NCBI GenBank assembly: GCA_030673265.1
Contig: DAOVJK010000005.1
Coordinates: forward strand, 1-26,954
Reading direction: 5' to 3'
From: Pseudomonadota bacterium
GTDB lineage: Bacteria; Desulfobacterota; Desulfobulbia; Desulfobulbales; JAGXFP01
DNA length: 26,954 nucleotides
Below, piece after piece: positions 24,877 to 26,954 of the stretch (position 1 is the first letter of the stretch; each line of letters starts with the position of its first letter). Both the position numbers and the translations under genes were made by a program. The notes under the pieces are model-generated. The model saw only the letters and a program-made list of their open reading frames with translations, searched no databases and was not told the DNA's origin.

Positions 24877-25473
24877 ATGAGCGACATAAATAAAGAATTC
24901 GCCGAGGTTGTTAAATTCCATGGTCACGCCTGTCCCGGCCTGGCTTACGGTTTCAGAGCAACAAGGCTGGCCTTGCGTGAACTTGGCATCCTCCGGTCCG
25001 GCGATGAAGAACTGGTGGCCGTGGTCGAAAACAACTCCTGCGCGGTTGATGCCATTCAGGCCCTGGCCGGTTGCACCTTCGGCAAGGGCAACCTGATTTT
25101 CAAAGATTACGGCAAGCAGGTCTACACCTTCATCAAACGGGCCTCAGGTGAAGCCGTTCGAGTCGCCGTTAGCTGGCAGCCGCCAGGAGAAGGAACAGAA
25201 GAGCAAGAAGCCTGGCGCAGCTTTATGGCTGGAGATCGGTCGCCGGCAGTGATGAAATTGGTCCAAGCCGCCAAGAAGGCCAAGATGGGAAAAATTCTGG
25301 CGGCAGACGACCGGGAGTTGTTCAAGGTCAGCCGCCCGGAAGTAGCTCTGCCAACCCCGGCCCGAATCTATAAGAGCCTTACCTGTCGAGTCTGCGGAGA
25401 GAAAGTAATGGAGCCCAAGGCCGAAAAAGGGAGCACCGGCCCCATCTGCATGCCCTGCTCAGCAAACGAATGA
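24877..25473 (+). CDS. FmdE-like zinc protein (formylmethanofuran dehydrogenase subunit E family)
   Basis: A 198-residue cytoplasmic protein. The FmdE core motif 'FHGHACPGLAYGFRA' (14-28) has metal-ligand candidates His15, His17 and Cys19, with conserved 'VENNSCAVDAIQ' (Cys55) and 'GCTFGKGN' (Cys66). The C terminus carries a treble-clef-like zinc site, 'CRVCGEK', then 'CMPC'. The ATG at 24877 is chosen because GAGGGG lies about ten bases upstream and the motif position fits the family; an ATG at 24841 would add 12 residues. Stand-alone FmdE proteins are common outside methanogens. A role in Mo/W-pterin enzyme assembly has been suggested for the family, but no other molybdenum genes are visible, so the function here is open. 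Confidence 0.85.
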   Translation: MSDINKEFAEVVKFHGHACPGLAYGFRATRLALRELGILRSGDEELVAVVENNSCAVDAIQALAGCTFGKGNLIFKDYGKQVYTFIKRASGEAVRVAVSWQPPGEGTEEQEAWRSFMAGDRSPAVMKLVQAAKKAKMGKILAADDRELFKVSRPEVALPTPARIYKSLTCRVCGEKVMEPKAEKGSTGPICMPCSANE

Positions 25474-25599
25474 CAGTTAGTTCAGCGGTCAGACTGCGGC
25501 AGCGATTGGTTGGCAACCATAAAGAAAGCTATAAGCTGAAGGATTCCCTCAACGTGCTACTCACTAACTACGATGACACAGAATACTGAATATTTCTGC

Positions 25600-25670
25600 G
25601 GAAGGTGGTAAGCTGTTCCAAGTATCCATGGCAATGCGCCTTGGGTTGGCCACGCTCCTCATCAAGCGGA
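25600..25670 (+). pseudogene. Second IS200/IS605-like tnpA remnant
   Basis: GGAAGGTGG (25600-25608) resembles a ribosome-binding site. A few bases on, the frame TGT TCC AAG TAT CCA TGG CAA (25614-25634) reads C-SKYPWQCALGW (25617-25649), after which similarity fades. Known IS200-type TnpA starts are of the form M-S-K-Y-x-W-x-C-x-Y-H-[ILV]-x-W, so the start codon has decayed and a Tyr-His pair appears deleted. At DNA level TATCCA, TGGCA, TGC, CTTGG and TGG occur in the same order as in the minus-strand remnant at 15772-15872. It sits directly before the HD-GYP gene. Only the N-terminal tip survives. Confidence 0.4.
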
Positions 25671-25698
25671 CCGTCACTACATAATAATCTGAGTCATT

Positions 25699-26954
25699 AT
25701 GATTATATTGAAGAAACAGTGGAAAAGAGTCATTACCGCCACCAACGAGGTTGACCTTACCTTTCTGCTGTTACGGGTTTTAAGTCTTGCCGGCGGTATT
25801 GCCTGGCTCTTGATTGTCCCGCTTGCCCCAAGGGAAAAGACCATTCTGGTCAAGGCCCTTATCTATTTTTCCACTTACAGTACCCTTTGCTACCTGGTTA
25901 TTTTTTGCCGACCCAGCCTGTTGAAGAAGGTGTATCTGACATCCCTTTTTCTCGACATGATCTTCCTGTCAAATCTGGTCCATTCAGAAACAAACTTTGC
26001 AAGCAGCTTTTTTCTCGGCTATTACCTGCTTATCTGCCTGCACACCATCTATTTCGGTCTTGGCTTTGGCCTGATGGTCGCGTTATTTTCCGCCGTTTGC
26101 TACGTCGTCAGTATTCTGCCCATACTCACACATATCGAGTGGACCGATCTTGCCCTGAGGATCGGATTTTTCTTTTTTATCACCGTGCCGGTAGGACTGT
26201 TAACAGCGAAGGTGAAACGCGATAAAGCGAAAGTCGAACATTTCAACAGAACCCTTGAGACCAGGGTGGCCCAACGCACCGCCAAGATCGGCGCCCTCCT
26301 GGACCAGGAACGCTATCTCCGCGAAATCCTTGCCACGGTTGCCCACATCAACAAACTGCTCATTACCACGCCAAACACCGGCAGCCTGCTGGATAACTCC
26401 TGCGCCCGCTTCGGACAACACGGCCATTATGATTTCTGCTGGATCGGCCTCCTTGAAAAAGACAAGATTCAAACAATCCATACCTCCGAGCCTACCTGTA
26501 ATCCTCTCGCTGCTCCGCCCTATGATATCCTCGACACTGACGCCCTCTTTTATCGGAGCGCCACCGCCCAATCCATCAGGGATAATCGCGCGGTGATCTG
26601 CGAAAACACCCCCAAAACACCCGATTTAACCCCATGGCGCGCCAATCAGGAGGTAAAAGGATTTCATGCCGTCATCAGCCTTCCTCTGCGGGCGCACCAG
26701 GCCGCCCAACCACTGGGCGCCCTGACTATCTACACCTGGCGCAAGGAAGGCTTTGAGCCGGAGGAACAAGAGATGCTGGACGAGTTGGCGGGCGATATCG
26801 GTTTTGCCATTGATTCCTTCCGACAAAGAGAGTCGGTGGCAAAGCTCACCGCCGAACGGACGGCCAATTACGAAGAAACGATTTTCTCCTTTGTCGACAT
26901 GAACGAACAGCGGGATACCTATACCGCCGGCCATACCGAGCGTGTCGCCCAGTA
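25699..26954 (+). CDS. Membrane GAF/HD-GYP c-di-GMP phosphodiesterase (partial, runs off window)
   Basis: The frame is open from the ATG at 25699 to the window end (418 codons, no stop). About six membrane helices (20-40, 47-69, 78-95, 101-118, 120-140, 152-170) lead into a coiled coil (about 172-212, 'HFNRTLETRVAQRTAKI'). A GAF domain follows (about 228-375, 'DFCWIGLLEKD'), then 'FSFVDMNEQRDTYTAGHTER' at 396-415, the start of an HD-GYP domain. His412 would be its first metal ligand. HD-GYP enzymes hydrolyse c-di-GMP. The HD and GYP motifs lie beyond the edge, so activity cannot be judged. Only a weak GAG precedes the start, and the upstream gap contains the tnpA remnant. Confidence 0.85.
   Translation, partial: MIILKKQWKRVITATNEVDLTFLLLRVLSLAGGIAWLLIVPLAPREKTILVKALIYFSTYSTLCYLVIFCRPSLLKKVYLTSLFLDMIFLSNLVHSETNFASSFFLGYYLLICLHTIYFGLGFGLMVALFSAVCYVVSILPILTHIEWTDLALRIGFFFFITVPVGLLTAKVKRDKAKVEHFNRTLETRVAQRTAKIGALLDQERYLREILATVAHINKLLITTPNTGSLLDNSCARFGQHGHYDFCWIGLLEKDKIQTIHTSEPTCNPLAAPPYDILDTDALFYRSATAQSIRDNRAVICENTPKTPDLTPWRANQEVKGFHAVISLPLRAHQAAQPLGALTIYTWRKEGFEPEEQEMLDELAGDIGFAIDSFRQRESVAKLTAERTANYEETIFSFVDMNEQRDTYTAGHTERVAQ

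Noticed and set aside
24760..24927. N-terminal extension of the histidine phosphatase by 56 residues
   Set aside because: The extension has no family match and overlaps the start of the divergent FmdE-like gene; RHG normally lies near residue 10.
25626..25645. Sigma-54-like TGGCA ... CTTGG before the HD-GYP gene
   Set aside because: Spacing between the GG and GC elements is off by one and the -12 GC is missing; the bases are better explained by the tnpA remnant.
25564..25662. Minus-strand 32-codon frame (MRSVANPRRIAMD...)
   Set aside because: It overlaps the plus-strand tnpA remnant, whose frame has the recognisable motif; the antisense reading is likely a by-product.

Overview
The window looks like chromosomal DNA from a Gram-negative bacterium. 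LptA and LptB (LPS export), an outer-membrane beta-barrel protein and a sigma-54 gene all require or suggest a two-membrane cell. RpoN, a stand-alone FmdE-like protein, a large DUF349 protein, a DUF1566 protein and many c-di-GMP proteins together suggest a Desulfobacterota-like (deltaproteobacterial, perhaps Desulfobulbales) genome. That placement is inference from gene content only. I saw no rRNA, tRNA or CRISPR.

Layout. (1) 280-2376 (-): glycogen debranching enzyme GlgX, divergent from a DUF1566 protein (2618-3565). The gap between them carries two sigma-70-like promoters, one with a perfect 10-bp dyad in its spacer. (2) 3805-4831: a coupled pair, a secreted DUF4920 protein and a small PepSY-type membrane protein. 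(3) 4985-7915: a 976-residue DUF349 repeat protein, convergent with a CutA1-TPR fusion (7967-9316, -). (4) 9676-11832: membrane GAF-GAF-GGDEF diguanylate cyclase. (5) 11946-15526: two overlapping ABC half-transporter genes that form a textbook asymmetric heterodimer, with one degenerate ATP site. (6) 16018-20918: a polysaccharide module made of a deacetylase lipoprotein (+) facing a three-gene minus-strand operon of nucleotide-sugar epimerase, GT2 synthase and TPR/beta-barrel outer-membrane protein. (7) 21316-24143: lptA-lptB-rpoN. (8) 24166-25473: a histidine phosphatase divergent from an FmdE-like zinc protein. (9) 25699-end: a membrane GAF/HD-GYP c-di-GMP phosphodiesterase cut by the window edge.

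How the parts may work together. The polysaccharide genes supply the parts of a synthase-dependent exopolysaccharide machine of the PNAG/PgaABCD kind: inner-membrane synthase, periplasmic deacetylase lipoprotein and TPR porin. The porin is much shorter than PgaA, the synthase has an altered QxxRW motif, and a sugar-nucleotide epimerase belongs to the operon, so the polymer may differ. A c-di-GMP synthase and a c-di-GMP hydrolase flank this region at several kb, which fits c-di-GMP control but does not prove it.

The least expected observation is a pair of short, decayed, mutually similar sequences at 15772-15872 (-) and about 25600-25652 (+). Each preserves a ribosome-binding site and the N-terminal W-x-C...L-G-W stretch of an IS200/IS605-like TnpA transposase. 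Other items worth a look are the CutA-TPR fusion, the very regular DUF349 array, and an antisense open stretch at 4822-4977 with protein-like composition.
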